A stretch of 64,000 bases of DNA. It comes from WJKG01 sp964627305. Its GTDB lineage: Bacteria; Zixibacteria; MSB-5A5; GN15; FEB-12. The notes under the pieces are model-generated. The model was not told the origin of the DNA and ran no database searches. It saw only the letters and a program-made list of their open reading frames with translations. The stretch lies in contig CAZVHP010000001.1 of assembly GCA_964627305.1 (NCBI GenBank), positions 1-64,000 on the forward strand, read 5' to 3'. This document shows, piece by piece, positions 45,974 through 54,542 of this stretch; within the stretch, counting starts at the first letter, position 1, and each line of letters begins with the position of its first letter. Both the position numbers and the translations under genes were made by a program.

Positions 45974-47109
45974 CCACCATCACCCGCCAGCAGATAGAGC
46001 AGCGCGAACGACAGATGCTCGCCCCCTGTGCCGCCCTCTCCGCCGAGTCCCGCGGCAGGGAGTATCCCCAGAAACCACATCCCCTGCGCACCGACTTCCA
46101 GCGCGATCGCGACCGCATCATCCACTCCGCCGCCTTCCGCCGCCTCGAGTACAAGACACAGGTGTTCATCCCCCACGAACAGGACCACTTCCGCACCCGC
46201 CTGACCCACACCATCGAGGTCGCCCAGATCGGCCGCACCATCGCAAGATCCCTCCGCCTTAATGAGGACCTCACCGAGGCCATCGCGCTTGTCCACGACC
46301 TTGGTCACACCCCCTTCGGTCACTGCGGCGAACATGTCCTCGACCGTCTCCTCAAACACGCCGGAGGATTCAACCACAACCGCCAGTCCCTGCGCGTCGT
46401 CGATTATCTCGAGCAACGCTACCCCGAACACCCCGGCCTCAATCTCACCTATGAGGTCCGCGAGGGCATCATCAAGCATGAAACCAGCGTCAGCATCCAG
46501 GTCCCCGGATTCGACCGGCACCCCCAACCCACCCTCGAGGCCGCGCTCGTCGATATCGCCGATGAAATCGCCTACAACTCCCACGACATCGACGACGGCC
46601 TCGCTTCCGGTCTGATCACTCTCGATGACCTCCGTCACACTGCCTTCTGGACAGCCCTCGGCCTCGACCAGACCGACCGCGCCGTGAAACTCAACCCCGA
46701 TCAGCGACGCTACGCCCTTGTTCGCACCCTGCTCAACCGTCTCGCTTCCGATGTCATCTCCCAGACCGCCCGCAACCTCGCCGATCGTAACATCACTACC
46801 CTCAATCAGGTCCGGTCCGCCACTCACAAAATGTGTGCCTATCCCGAGTGTACCGCCGATGCCGTCCGCGACCTCAAGCACTTCCTCATGAACCGCCTCT
46901 ACCGGCACGAGCACTTGCTCTCCCTGGCCGGGTGGGCCGAGAAGATAATCGAGTCCCTTTTCTCCAAATTCTCCGAGCAGCCCCACCACATGCCCCTCCG
47001 CTTTCAGGAAATGCTCCTGACCGAACGCCCCGAAATCGTCATCGCCGACTACATCGCCGGCATGACCGACCGCTACGCCGAGCGCACCTGGGCACGCCTT
47101 GTCCACTGA
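45970..47109 (+). CDS. dgt: Deoxyguanosinetriphosphate triphosphohydrolase-like dNTPase
   Basis: The enzyme releases triphosphate from dNTPs and so limits their pools. The 379-residue HD-domain protein has the metal ligands in RLTHTIEVAQIG, LVHDLGHTPFGHCGE and, later, EIAYNSHDIDDGL. The RRLEYKTQVF segment is also conserved in the family. The start is taken at ATG 45970, which overlaps the PorV-like stop (ATGA); ATG 45961 would add three residues. It ends the packed run that begins at rnr. No link to the surface genes is apparent beyond co-transcription. Confidence 0.93.
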   Translation: MTTITRQQIEQRERQMLAPCAALSAESRGREYPQKPHPLRTDFQRDRDRIIHSAAFRRLEYKTQVFIPHEQDHFRTRLTHTIEVAQIGRTIARSLRLNEDLTEAIALVHDLGHTPFGHCGEHVLDRLLKHAGGFNHNRQSLRVVDYLEQRYPEHPGLNLTYEVREGIIKHETSVSIQVPGFDRHPQPTLEAALVDIADEIAYNSHDIDDGLASGLITLDDLRHTAFWTALGLDQTDRAVKLNPDQRRYALVRTLLNRLASDVISQTARNLADRNITTLNQVRSATHKMCAYPECTADAVRDLKHFLMNRLYRHEHLLSLAGWAEKIIESLFSKFSEQPHHMPLRFQEMLLTERPEIVIADYIAGMTDRYAERTWARLVH

Positions 47110-47276
47110 TTGCCCCACCGCATCACCGCATCCCCATGAATCACAACAATCTGTGTGAATAGATCTGCATACCCGACCCTGCAAAACCGACCCCTGCCAA
47201 ACTTACTAACACATTGTTCTGCAACAAACTACAAGGACTCCCCCGAAAGGGCACGATTGTTGCCATAGTCTCAACC

Positions 47277-47657
47277 ATGGACTGCTTCTTCGCCACCTAC
47301 GAACTGCCGGACGGCAATGCCCTGTGCAAGTCGGCCATTGTCTCCTTCCATATCCCCGATCTCGGCATCCGCTTCAAAGCCCCCTTCGATGCCGTCGATC
47401 GCAATCACGGCGACTATGCCAGCCTCCTGGCCCTGCTGGAATTCATCGACTCCAACCAGAAGTACTTCGCCAACCATACCTTCCAGATCTACGGCAACAA
47501 TATCTCGGTGATCAATCAGATCAACCGACGCGAAACCCCTCCGCCCGTCTTCACTCACCTGCTCGAAAAGGCCCTCGGCTACCGCCAGCGCTACCGCTTC
47601 TCCCTCGAATGGGTTCCCACCGACGACAACACTGCCTTCGAAGACCTTTTCAATTGA
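47277..47657 (+). CDS. RNase H-fold protein with altered catalytic residues
   Basis: The 126-residue protein has the order of an RNase HI fold. A first hairpin (CFFATYELPDG, CKSAIVSF) is followed by the helix YASLLALLEFI in place of the (A/E)xxALLxAL helix. Then IYGNNISVINQIN takes the place of (Y)GDSxLVxxQI, and FSLEWVPTDDN corresponds to the closing WVPRxxN. The active-site acids are not kept: the second helix lacks the Glu, the GDS Asp is Asn (GNN), and the C-terminal Asp region is NTAFEDL. It may bind nucleic acid without cutting. The start at ATG 47277 is a guess, and a TTG at 47214 is upstream. It lies just before holA. Confidence 0.55.
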   Translation: MDCFFATYELPDGNALCKSAIVSFHIPDLGIRFKAPFDAVDRNHGDYASLLALLEFIDSNQKYFANHTFQIYGNNISVINQINRRETPPPVFTHLLEKALGYRQRYRFSLEWVPTDDNTAFEDLFN

Positions 47658-47683
47658 CCCGTCGCGCCGATCAGCCATATACT
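47654..47683 (+). promoter_or_regulatory. Promoter for a near-leaderless holA transcript
   Basis: TTGACC (47654-47659), an 18-bp spacer and TATACT (47678-47683), then eight bases to ATG 47692. The TTGACC overlaps the stop of the preceding gene. Confidence 0.55.
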
Positions 47684-47691
47684 AACTGGCG

Positions 47692-48675
47692 ATGGCTGAT
47701 CCCAGGACCCTGTTGAAAGATATCTCCGCCGGTCGCTTCAAACCGGCCTATTACTTCTTTGGCAGCGAGGACTATCGCATCAAGGAGGCCGAGAAGTTCA
47801 TCGCCCGCTCTTTCCTTGCCGACCAGGACCTCTCCATCGGCTACCGGCGGATCGATGCCCGCGCCGTCAAGTGCGCCGATCTGCTGGCCGAGCTGGCTAC
47901 CGTCCCCATGCTCGGCGAAAAACAGGTCTTCGCCATTAAGGACTTCCAGAGCTTCAAACCTACCGAAATCGAACGCATCCTCAAACTGCTCAGCCCGCCC
48001 GATCCCTCCCGCATCATTGTCTTCAGCTCACCGTCTGCGCGCACGCCCAAAAAGAACTCGAAATTCTTCACCACCATGACCCGGCACGCCGTCACCGTCG
48101 AATTCAACTACCTCACCGCCGCCGAGACCATCGCCCAAATCCGCGCCCGCGTCAAGCGCGCCGGACTCGCCATCGACAACGACGCCCTCTCAGCCCTCAC
48201 CGGCCTGGTCGGCGGCAACCGCGGTGCCCTCGATTCCGAAACCGACAAACTCATCGACTACTGCCGCGAGTCCGGCACCGTCACCACCGAGGATGTCCGC
48301 CAACTTGCCGCCGGACACGAAATATTCAATGTCTTTCAGATGGGCGACCTTATCGTTCAGGGCGATATCGGCCTCTGCCTGAGCATGATGCGCTCTCTGC
48401 TGGCCTCCGGTCAGACACCCGTCACGCTCACCAGCCTGCTGATCTCCCACTTCCTCTGCCTCTATCTGGTCAAAAACGGTCAGAAGCCGCTGCCCCGGCG
48501 CGAGTTCCTTGCCGGCAAATTTCGATCCCAAGCCTCACAGTACACTCACCAGAGACTGGCCGATATCGTCATCCGCCTTGCCGAGGCCGATGCTCACCTG
48601 CGACACAGCGAACAAGTACCCGAACTGGTCCTCGAATCCCTGATCCTGCACTTGGCCGGAAAGGACAATCTCTGA
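47692..48675 (+). CDS. holA: DNA polymerase III subunit delta
   Basis: HolA is the wrench of the clamp loader that opens the beta clamp. The 327-residue protein starts with the family pattern FKPAYYFFGSEDYRIKEAEKFI. An altered ATPase-fold core follows with VPMLGEKQVFAIKD and IIVFSSPSARTPK, and then a C-terminal collar domain of helices (GHEIFNVFQMGDLIVQGDIGLCLSMM). It lacks a P-loop, as HolA does. Its stop overlaps the next start by one base (TGATG), coupling replication-protein and sigma-factor synthesis. No ribosome site is present, in keeping with a leaderless message. Confidence 0.92.
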   Translation: MADPRTLLKDISAGRFKPAYYFFGSEDYRIKEAEKFIARSFLADQDLSIGYRRIDARAVKCADLLAELATVPMLGEKQVFAIKDFQSFKPTEIERILKLLSPPDPSRIIVFSSPSARTPKKNSKFFTTMTRHAVTVEFNYLTAAETIAQIRARVKRAGLAIDNDALSALTGLVGGNRGALDSETDKLIDYCRESGTVTTEDVRQLAAGHEIFNVFQMGDLIVQGDIGLCLSMMRSLLASGQTPVTLTSLLISHFLCLYLVKNGQKPLPRREFLAGKFRSQASQYTHQRLADIVIRLAEADAHLRHSEQVPELVLESLILHLAGKDNL

Positions 48676-49298
48676 TGCTTCCCGGTCTGCTGGCAGAATT
48701 CTCGGAAGAAAACCCCGCCTCGTCGGTACCTAAAGCGAAAGTCGCGCTGGAAAAGCTGTCCGAGCAACAGCTTATCGAAATGGCCCAGGCGGGCGACAAG
48801 AGGGCCTTCGGATTCATTATCCGACAGCACCACAAACGCCTGCTGCGCTTCATTGTTGGCTTGGTGAGGTCCTTTGATTCTGCTGAAGACATTGTGCAGG
48901 AAGCATTTATACGGGCTTATCAGGCCTTGGAACGGTTTCAGCCCAACCAGCCGTTCTATCCCTGGCTGGCCGCTATCGCCCGCAACCTCGCCTTCAATCA
49001 CCTCCAGCGCGGGGGAAAAAGCGAGTCACTGGACAAACTCACCGAATCCGGCTATGACCCGCAGTCCGTTCAGCTCGGCCCTATGGAGCAAATGCTCGCT
49101 GATGAAAACCGGCGACGCTATTTCAAAGCCGTCATGGCTTTGCCCGCAAAATATCGCGCCGTCTTTGTCCTGCGTCACTTTGAAGAGATGAGCTATGTCG
49201 ATATTGCCAGTTACCTGAAAATCCCGCCCGGTACGGTCGACTCACGACTCTATCGGGCGCGACAGATGCTCATGGAAAACCTGAAAGACTTGCTGTAG
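48675..49298 (+). CDS. ECF-type RNA polymerase sigma factor
   Basis: The 207-residue sigma factor has a N-terminal extension of about 28 residues, region 2 (about 30-105, with FDSAEDIVQEAFIRAYQALERF and FYPWLAAIARNLAFNHLQR) and region 4 (about 140-200, with LPAKYRAVFVLRHFEEMSYVDIASYLKIPPGTVDSRLYRARQML). Sequence is of the RpoE/SigE-like ECF type. The next gene, 11 bp downstream, encodes a membrane protein of anti-sigma layout. This is the second sigma/anti-sigma module in the window and is unrelated in arrangement to the one at 35.6 kb, since it is attached to holA. Confidence 0.93.
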   Translation: MLPGLLAEFSEENPASSVPKAKVALEKLSEQQLIEMAQAGDKRAFGFIIRQHHKRLLRFIVGLVRSFDSAEDIVQEAFIRAYQALERFQPNQPFYPWLAAIARNLAFNHLQRGGKSESLDKLTESGYDPQSVQLGPMEQMLADENRRRYFKAVMALPAKYRAVFVLRHFEEMSYVDIASYLKIPPGTVDSRLYRARQMLMENLKDLL

Positions 49299-49309
49299 GT
49301 TCTGCCGCT

Positions 49310-50584
49310 ATGGATGATGCCTGGTATCGTGATCGCCTCTCGGCCTACGCCGACAATCAACTGCCGCTCGATGAACGTCAGGCTGTCGAGGAGCACCTGG
49401 CCCGGAATGCCGAAAGCCGGGCCATCCTCGAACAGATTGTGCGCTTCAAGCAGTTCGCCGATGCTCATGGCGATCTTGATGACACCGAATACTTCGAGGA
49501 ATCGGCACGGGCTATCGAGCAACGCCTCGGTCTGATCGACCAGCCCAAAATCGCCCATATCGCCCGGCCCCGCTATGCCGGCCTCGGCTGGAAAATCGCC
49601 GCTGTCGCTGCTTCCATCGCCGTGCTCACCTTCATCGGTCTGCACACCGACCAGATTGGCCAAATGCTCCGATCATCACCGACCGATCAGATGTCCGAAA
49701 CCCCGCGTCCCGGTCGCGCCACCGACCAGGCCCGGCAATTCCGAGAACAACCAGCCCCAACCGGGCAACCTGCCCCCGCTGAGTCCGCTGCGGCCATCGA
49801 CATCACCACCGACGAGGCACAAAAACACAACAAAGTCGAGGCAAGTCGCCTCTCCGGACCCATAGATGAGGACAGCAGAGCAGCCGCCTCTGGCGGAGCC
49901 GGAGAGGTTCCGCCGCAGTCAGTACCGGAATCGGCCGACAGCGAAAAGCCGGCGGTGCAAAAAGTCCCCGAGATATACAGCGATCGTGTGGCGGTTGATC
50001 CCGACCGCCGAAAGGTCGCGGCCGCTGCGCCCAAACTCGAGCGGGTACCCGAACACACTGACAGTGCTCCGGTTAAGCGCGCGGAAAAAAAGACCGAGCG
50101 CACATCGGCCGGCGAGCAGTCGCAGACAGGGCCTCTCGACCAGCTCAGCCAAGCCGCCCAGGCGCTCACCAAACGGGGACAGGATGTATCCGCTACGCAC
50201 TCGCTGATCGAGAGCCTTCCAAAGCCAGCCGACTCCGGACCGGTAGAAAGCGAGCAGTCCATGGACGTCTGGCGTGCCAGACGCGACTCGCTGCTCCCAA
50301 TCTACCTGGTTATGACCCGCGACACCTCCGTTTCCGGACGTCACGCCGTCGAAGCCGCTGCCAAAGCCCGCCTGAACACCGGCGAGTACTCACTGCCCGA
50401 AGTGGAACGCGAACTGCTTGACTGCTGGTACAACATCGCCCGCAGATCACCCGCGCCCGCCGAGCGCGACGAAGCCCGCGCAGCGCTTGCCAGCTACTCC
50501 CAGCGGCAGGCAGCACATCACGCCCGGATCGCCCAGGATCGACTGCGAATGCTCGACAGCCTGCGAACCGAGGAGCAAAAGTGA
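49310..50584 (+). CDS. Putative anti-sigma factor with long periplasmic region
   Basis: The 424-residue protein begins with a domain of zf-HC2 shape (YRDRLSAYADNQLPLDERQAVEEHLARNAESRAILEQI), but the zinc-binding His and Cys are absent. A transmembrane helix lies at about 95-113 (IAAVAASIAVLTFIGL). A Pro/Ala/Glu/Ser-rich disordered stretch of about 185 residues follows, then a C-terminal helical domain (about 310-424) with Arg and Glu. Position right after the ECF sigma gene makes an anti-sigma role likely. The long disordered region suggests sensing of an extracellular or peptidoglycan state. Confidence 0.75.
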   Translation: MDDAWYRDRLSAYADNQLPLDERQAVEEHLARNAESRAILEQIVRFKQFADAHGDLDDTEYFEESARAIEQRLGLIDQPKIAHIARPRYAGLGWKIAAVAASIAVLTFIGLHTDQIGQMLRSSPTDQMSETPRPGRATDQARQFREQPAPTGQPAPAESAAAIDITTDEAQKHNKVEASRLSGPIDEDSRAAASGGAGEVPPQSVPESADSEKPAVQKVPEIYSDRVAVDPDRRKVAAAAPKLERVPEHTDSAPVKRAEKKTERTSAGEQSQTGPLDQLSQAAQALTKRGQDVSATHSLIESLPKPADSGPVESEQSMDVWRARRDSLLPIYLVMTRDTSVSGRHAVEAAAKARLNTGEYSLPEVERELLDCWYNIARRSPAPAERDEARAALASYSQRQAAHHARIAQDRLRMLDSLRTEEQK

Positions 50585-50686
50585 ACCCGTACCAACATGA
50601 GCTGTTGAACAATTGCACAGCAAAACAGACCTCGACCTCGACGGAATATGAATCAATCGGCAACGAACTGCGTATATTCAAAGCGT

Positions 50687-51157
50687 ATGGAACAGCACAG
50701 CCACCAGCACACTAATGCCGGAGCCCGCCGCCTCTATAAATCCCGAACCGATAAGATAATCGGCGGTGTCTGTGGCGGACTCGGCGAATACCTCGAACTC
50801 GACCCCGTCATCATCCGCCTTGTCGCCGTGATCCTGCTGTTCACCGGCTGGGGACTCCCTGCCTACATCATTGCCTGGATTATCATGCCCACTCCCCCTG
50901 AGGGCTACATACCCCCGCGAACCGAGGGCGGCATCAAGAAGTCCGGCTACCTGCCCGGCTTCCTGCTGATACTGCTCGGCTCCATCTTCCTTCTGCAGCA
51001 CCATTGGTACTGGTTCGATATCGGCAAGCTCTGGCCCCTCCTGCTGATCGCCATCGGCCTGGTCCTCATCTTCCGCAGCTGGGGTAGACGCAGCCAGACC
51101 TCCGACTACAACAGCCACCGCTCGCCGTTCGATTCGAAAGGACCCGGCTCACAATGA
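50687..51157 (+). CDS. PspC-domain membrane protein
   Basis: The 156-residue protein has the PspC motif near residues 16-70 (YKSRTDKIIGGVCGGLGEYLELDPVIIRLVAVILL) with its Gly-rich turn, plus three hydrophobic segments at about 44-70, 88-105 and 112-128. PspC proteins sense or buffer envelope stress. The start is taken at ATG 50687, after TATATT at 50672-50677; an upstream ATG at 50648 would add 13 residues. It overlaps the next gene by ATGA. Confidence 0.85.
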   Translation: MEQHSHQHTNAGARRLYKSRTDKIIGGVCGGLGEYLELDPVIIRLVAVILLFTGWGLPAYIIAWIIMPTPPEGYIPPRTEGGIKKSGYLPGFLLILLGSIFLLQHHWYWFDIGKLWPLLLIAIGLVLIFRSWGRRSQTSDYNSHRSPFDSKGPGSQ

Positions 51158-52053
51158 CACCATCACGCTTTCGCTGGGGCATGCTGCTCGTATTAGCCGG
51201 CCTGTGGCTGCTCGGTCGCAATCTCGGCTACTTCAATGACTACATGTGGGAAGCCATGGCCCTGTTCATACCGCTGGCCCTGATCGCCATCGGGATCGAG
51301 AAGATCTTCACCAACAGCCGCCTGCAGTTCATCTCCTACCTCACCACCATTGCTCTTGTTGCCGCCGGACTGCTGCTGGCCTTCGGCGCCAGTATCGAAT
51401 CGGGCACCACCACCCTGTTTCAGGATACCACTTACTACCAGCGTGACGATCCCGATGTCGACAAAGTCGAGGCGGTCTTCACCATCGATCGGACCAACCT
51501 CACCATTCGCGACTCCGGCGAAGATCTCGTATGGGCGCGCTTCGAACGCTTCACCCGCCCCCCGGAAATCGACTACGAAGTTCTCGGAGATCAGGCCCGC
51601 GTAAGAATGTCATCCCGGGAACACTCCTATCTGGGTGGCGCCGTGAAGATTCAGACCGATGACCCCCAGGAATGGCGCCTGCGCTTCTCCGACCGCGCTC
51701 CCCTCACGCTTCAGTGCCATGCCGACCAATCCGATTTGCACCTGAACTTTGCCACCACACCGCTGCACGCGCTGAACATCAACGCCGAAGACACCCGCAT
51801 TTACCTCAAGCTCGGTGACAGCCAGCCTGAGCAGCGGGTACAGATCTCCGGTGCCCACAACAACCTGCGACTGCTGATTCCCCAAACCGTCGGTCTCCAC
51901 ATCCAGGGCGAGGCATACAGCCATCTGATGGAGCATCTGGGCCTGATTACCGCCGACTCCGGCTACAGCACCCCCGGCTACGATACCCTCTCACAGCATG
52001 TCATCGTCGAACTTGATTCAGACTTCGAGTCGCTCTCCATCGATCTGTTCTGA
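51154..52053 (+). CDS. LiaF/DUF5668-like envelope-stress membrane protein
   Basis: The 299-residue protein has four hydrophobic N-terminal helices (about 8-25, 30-50, 58-78, with LiaI/LiaF-type FRWGMLLVLAGLWLLGRNLGY and ALFIPLALIAIGIEKIF). A beta-rich C-terminal domain of about 200 residues follows, resembling the DUF4097/LiaF-C sheet. LiaF-like proteins inhibit sensor kinases of the cell-envelope stress response. It follows the PspC gene with an ATGA overlap, a pairing seen in other bacteria. Its own stop touches the next frame. Confidence 0.7.
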   Translation: MTPSRFRWGMLLVLAGLWLLGRNLGYFNDYMWEAMALFIPLALIAIGIEKIFTNSRLQFISYLTTIALVAAGLLLAFGASIESGTTTLFQDTTYYQRDDPDVDKVEAVFTIDRTNLTIRDSGEDLVWARFERFTRPPEIDYEVLGDQARVRMSSREHSYLGGAVKIQTDDPQEWRLRFSDRAPLTLQCHADQSDLHLNFATTPLHALNINAEDTRIYLKLGDSQPEQRVQISGAHNNLRLLIPQTVGLHIQGEAYSHLMEHLGLITADSGYSTPGYDTLSQHVIVELDSDFESLSIDLF

Positions 52054-52136
52054 TGCCACCGACACACCCCGAATATCCTACCCCGCCTCTTGCGGCATCC
52101 ATGCGATATCGGTTGCCATTTCCCGCTGTTTTCCGG

Positions 52137-52976
52137 ATGTTACCCAAAAACAGGAGATCCGATTTGCCCCACCGCCTGATACTGCCCCTTATATTGCCCC
52201 TCGTCTTCATGTGCCTCCTGCTTGCCTGCGCCGGATGTACGTCCCACGAATCATCAAACCCCGCCGCCGATGGTGTCCTCCGGGTCGGGACCGATGCCAC
52301 CTATCCGCCATTTGAAATGGTCAACCCCGCCACCGGCAAACCCGAGGGCTTCGACATCGACCTGATAACCGAACTCTGTCGTGTCCATGGCTGGAAGCCG
52401 GAGTTCATCATCACCCCCTTCGATGGCATCGTCCCCGGACTCAACGGCCGCAAGTACGACGTCATCATCTCCGCCATGACCATTACGCCCGAACGAGCGG
52501 CAGTCGTACGCTTCAGCAATCCCTACTACACCGCCGGCCAAACCATCGCCGTGCCCCTGCACGACTCTGCCATTACTGCCGTCGAACACCTTGTCGGCAA
52601 ACGTGTCGGCGTCCAGCTCGGCACCACCGGGCAACTCATGGCCAGGCGCATGTCCGGTGTCCAGGTCTTCTCCTACGAAAACATCGGCGCCGCTTTCCTC
52701 GACCTTCGCAACGGCAATCTCGATGCCGTCCTGAATGACTACCCCACCACCCGCAAATACATCAACCGGCATCAGGACGCCAGGACAGTGGGCGAGCTCC
52801 TCTCAACCGAGCAATACGGCATCGCCGTCAGACGCCGCGATGACTCCCTGCTGGCCCTCGTCAATGCTGCCCTCGACACCCTCCACGAATCAGGCGTCCT
52901 GGACAGCCTCCACCTCAAGTGGTTCGGCGTACCCTACCAGAAACCCGATACCACCATCCGCCCTCACGAACTGTGA
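52137..52976 (+). CDS. Solute-binding lipoprotein, amino-acid type (PBP family)
   Basis: The 279-residue product has a lipoprotein signal peptide with lipobox LACAGC near residue 34. A periplasmic-binding-protein fold of the amino-acid type (SBP_bac_3) follows, with LRVGTDATYPPFEMVNPATGKPEGFDIDL, the IISAMTITPERA signature, and EQYGIAVRRRDDSLLALVN. Such proteins deliver amino acids to ABC permeases. No permease or ATPase gene is adjacent, so it is orphan here. The start is ATG 52137; ATGs at 52053 and 52101 are in frame and would put extra residues before the signal. Confidence 0.88.
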   Translation: MLPKNRRSDLPHRLILPLILPLVFMCLLLACAGCTSHESSNPAADGVLRVGTDATYPPFEMVNPATGKPEGFDIDLITELCRVHGWKPEFIITPFDGIVPGLNGRKYDVIISAMTITPERAAVVRFSNPYYTAGQTIAVPLHDSAITAVEHLVGKRVGVQLGTTGQLMARRMSGVQVFSYENIGAAFLDLRNGNLDAVLNDYPTTRKYINRHQDARTVGELLSTEQYGIAVRRRDDSLLALVNAALDTLHESGVLDSLHLKWFGVPYQKPDTTIRPHEL

Positions 52977-52985
52977 AAACCGCTC

Positions 52986-53014
52986 TTGCTCTCACGCCGC
53001 CGGCTTCGTAATTT
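52986..53014 (+). promoter_or_regulatory. Weak promoter placed for a leaderless cmk transcript
   Basis: TTGCTC (52986-52991), a 17-bp spacer and TAATTT (53009-53014), then seven bases to ATG 53022. Each hexamer is a partial match. Confidence 0.35.
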
Positions 53015-53021
53015 CTCTGCC

Positions 53022-53729
53022 ATGAATACCTCAGGACTGGACACCTCACGCCTCGGATCAATCGTCATCGCCATCGATGGCCCCGCGGCCTCCGGCAAGA
53101 CCACCACCGCCAGGAACCTCGCCGGTGTCCTCGGCCTGACCTACATCGACACGGGCGCCATGTATCGCTCCGTGACGCTGTACGTCCTGCGGCACGGTAT
53201 CGATCCCGAAAATGCCGAGGCCGTCGCCCAAGCCGCGCGAAGTATCGATATCGCCTTCAAGAACATCGCCGGTGACAACCACACCATACTCAATGGTGAG
53301 GATGTCAGCGTCGATATCCGAAGCCCCGAGGTCACCGCCCTGGTCTCGACAATCGCCGCCCACAAGGAAGTGCGTCTCGCGATGGTCAACCATCAGATCG
53401 AGCTGGGCGGCCGCGGCGGCGTCGTGGCCGAGGGCCGCGACACCACTACCGTTGTCTTTCCCGATGCCGACGTCAAAGTGTTTCTCACCGCCTCCGTCGA
53501 CGAAAGAGCCAGGCGACGCCTGCTCGATATGCAGCGGCTCGGTATCGAGACCTCCCTTGAACAGCAGATCGAGGATATCAACCGACGCGATCACGCCGAC
53601 TCCACCCGCCAACACTCTCCACTGCGCAAGGCCGATGACGCTGTCGAAATCGACACCACTCATCTGACCGTAGATCAGGAAATCGAGCGCATCATCGACC
53701 TGGTGCGCGCTGCCATCTCAGCCCGATGA
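53022..53729 (+). CDS. cmk: Cytidylate kinase
   Basis: CMP kinase makes CDP/dCDP for nucleic acid and lipid synthesis. The 235-residue protein has the P-loop IAIDGPAASGKTTTARNLA (about 12-30), the IDTGAMYRSVTL nucleotide-monophosphate-binding segment, GRDTTTVVFPDA, and the lid region RARRRLLDMQRLG. The NTG-type start ATG 53022 is preceded by no ribosome site; a frame from TTG 52986 exists. It overlaps plsC by ATGA. cmk followed by plsC and rpsA is a common gene order. Confidence 0.95.
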   Translation: MNTSGLDTSRLGSIVIAIDGPAASGKTTTARNLAGVLGLTYIDTGAMYRSVTLYVLRHGIDPENAEAVAQAARSIDIAFKNIAGDNHTILNGEDVSVDIRSPEVTALVSTIAAHKEVRLAMVNHQIELGGRGGVVAEGRDTTTVVFPDADVKVFLTASVDERARRRLLDMQRLGIETSLEQQIEDINRRDHADSTRQHSPLRKADDAVEIDTTHLTVDQEIERIIDLVRAAISAR

Positions 53730-54346
53730 AAATCGCCTACTACACCGGCTGGGCCCTGACAAGAGCCATCTCCAGCCTTATTTTCCGCATTCGCATCTAT
53801 GGCCGCGAGCACATCCCGCCAAGCGGTGGTTTCATTCTCGCCTCCAACCACGTCTCCTATTTCGATCCCCCGCTGGTCGGAAGCTGGTCCACCCGCCAGA
53901 TGTACTTCCTTGCCAAGAAGGAGCTCTTCAAAAACCCCCTGTTCGGAGGCGTTATCAGGCGCACCAACGCCCTGCCGGTCAAACGCGGTGCCATCGACCG
54001 CGAGGGACTGAAACTCTGTACCGATGTCATCAACGCCGGCTATGGTCTGGTCGTATTCCCCGAGGGCACCCGCTCACGAACACAACAGTTCCTGGACCCC
54101 AAACCGGGTATTGGCCTTCTGGCCAAATCCGTCCAATGCCCCATCGTTCCGACATACCTGCATGGTTCAAACCGTCCTTGGAACGTCTTCCTTGGGCGCG
54201 AACGGATGGCCATTGTCTTCGGCCAGCCGATCACTTCCGACTGGGTGGCCACCGTCGACAAGGGGCGTGAAGGGTACCTTGCCATCAGCACCGAGGTCAT
54301 GAAACGAATCGCCGCCCTCAGGGCCGATTTCCTGCAGCAGCGCTGA
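53726..54346 (+). CDS. plsC: 1-acyl-sn-glycerol-3-phosphate acyltransferase
   Basis: PlsC makes phosphatidic acid at the inner membrane. The 206-residue protein has the catalytic HX4D motif in ASNHVSYFDPPL (about 49-60), the second block KKELFKNPLFGGVI, the third block VVFPEGTRSR and the fourth PIVPTYLHGSNRP. A hydrophobic N-terminal helix anchors it. The start overlaps the cmk stop by ATGA, so the two are co-translated. The substrate chain length is unknown. Confidence 0.95.
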   Translation: MKIAYYTGWALTRAISSLIFRIRIYGREHIPPSGGFILASNHVSYFDPPLVGSWSTRQMYFLAKKELFKNPLFGGVIRRTNALPVKRGAIDREGLKLCTDVINAGYGLVVFPEGTRSRTQQFLDPKPGIGLLAKSVQCPIVPTYLHGSNRPWNVFLGRERMAIVFGQPITSDWVATVDKGREGYLAISTEVMKRIAALRADFLQQR

Positions 54347-54542
54347 TTGCTCTCCCGACATACCGGCCCCCGAAATACTCCCCCGAAGAGCAAAATGATC
54401 TTGAAAAATACCGAATATGTGTTATATATCAGGGCTGTCCGAACGAGGCGACGCGCCCGGCGGCAGCGGCTCGGTTGCTTTCCGCCCCCCAGCGGAAAAA
54501 TCCAAAGCGACCGGGCACCAGAAGGAGGTTCTCTTTATTACA

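Noticed and set aside
54150..54180. tRNA T-loop-like GGTTCAAACCG
   Set aside because: It lies inside plsC in frame, and no acceptor or anticodon stem can be built around it. No tRNA or rRNA gene was found in the window.
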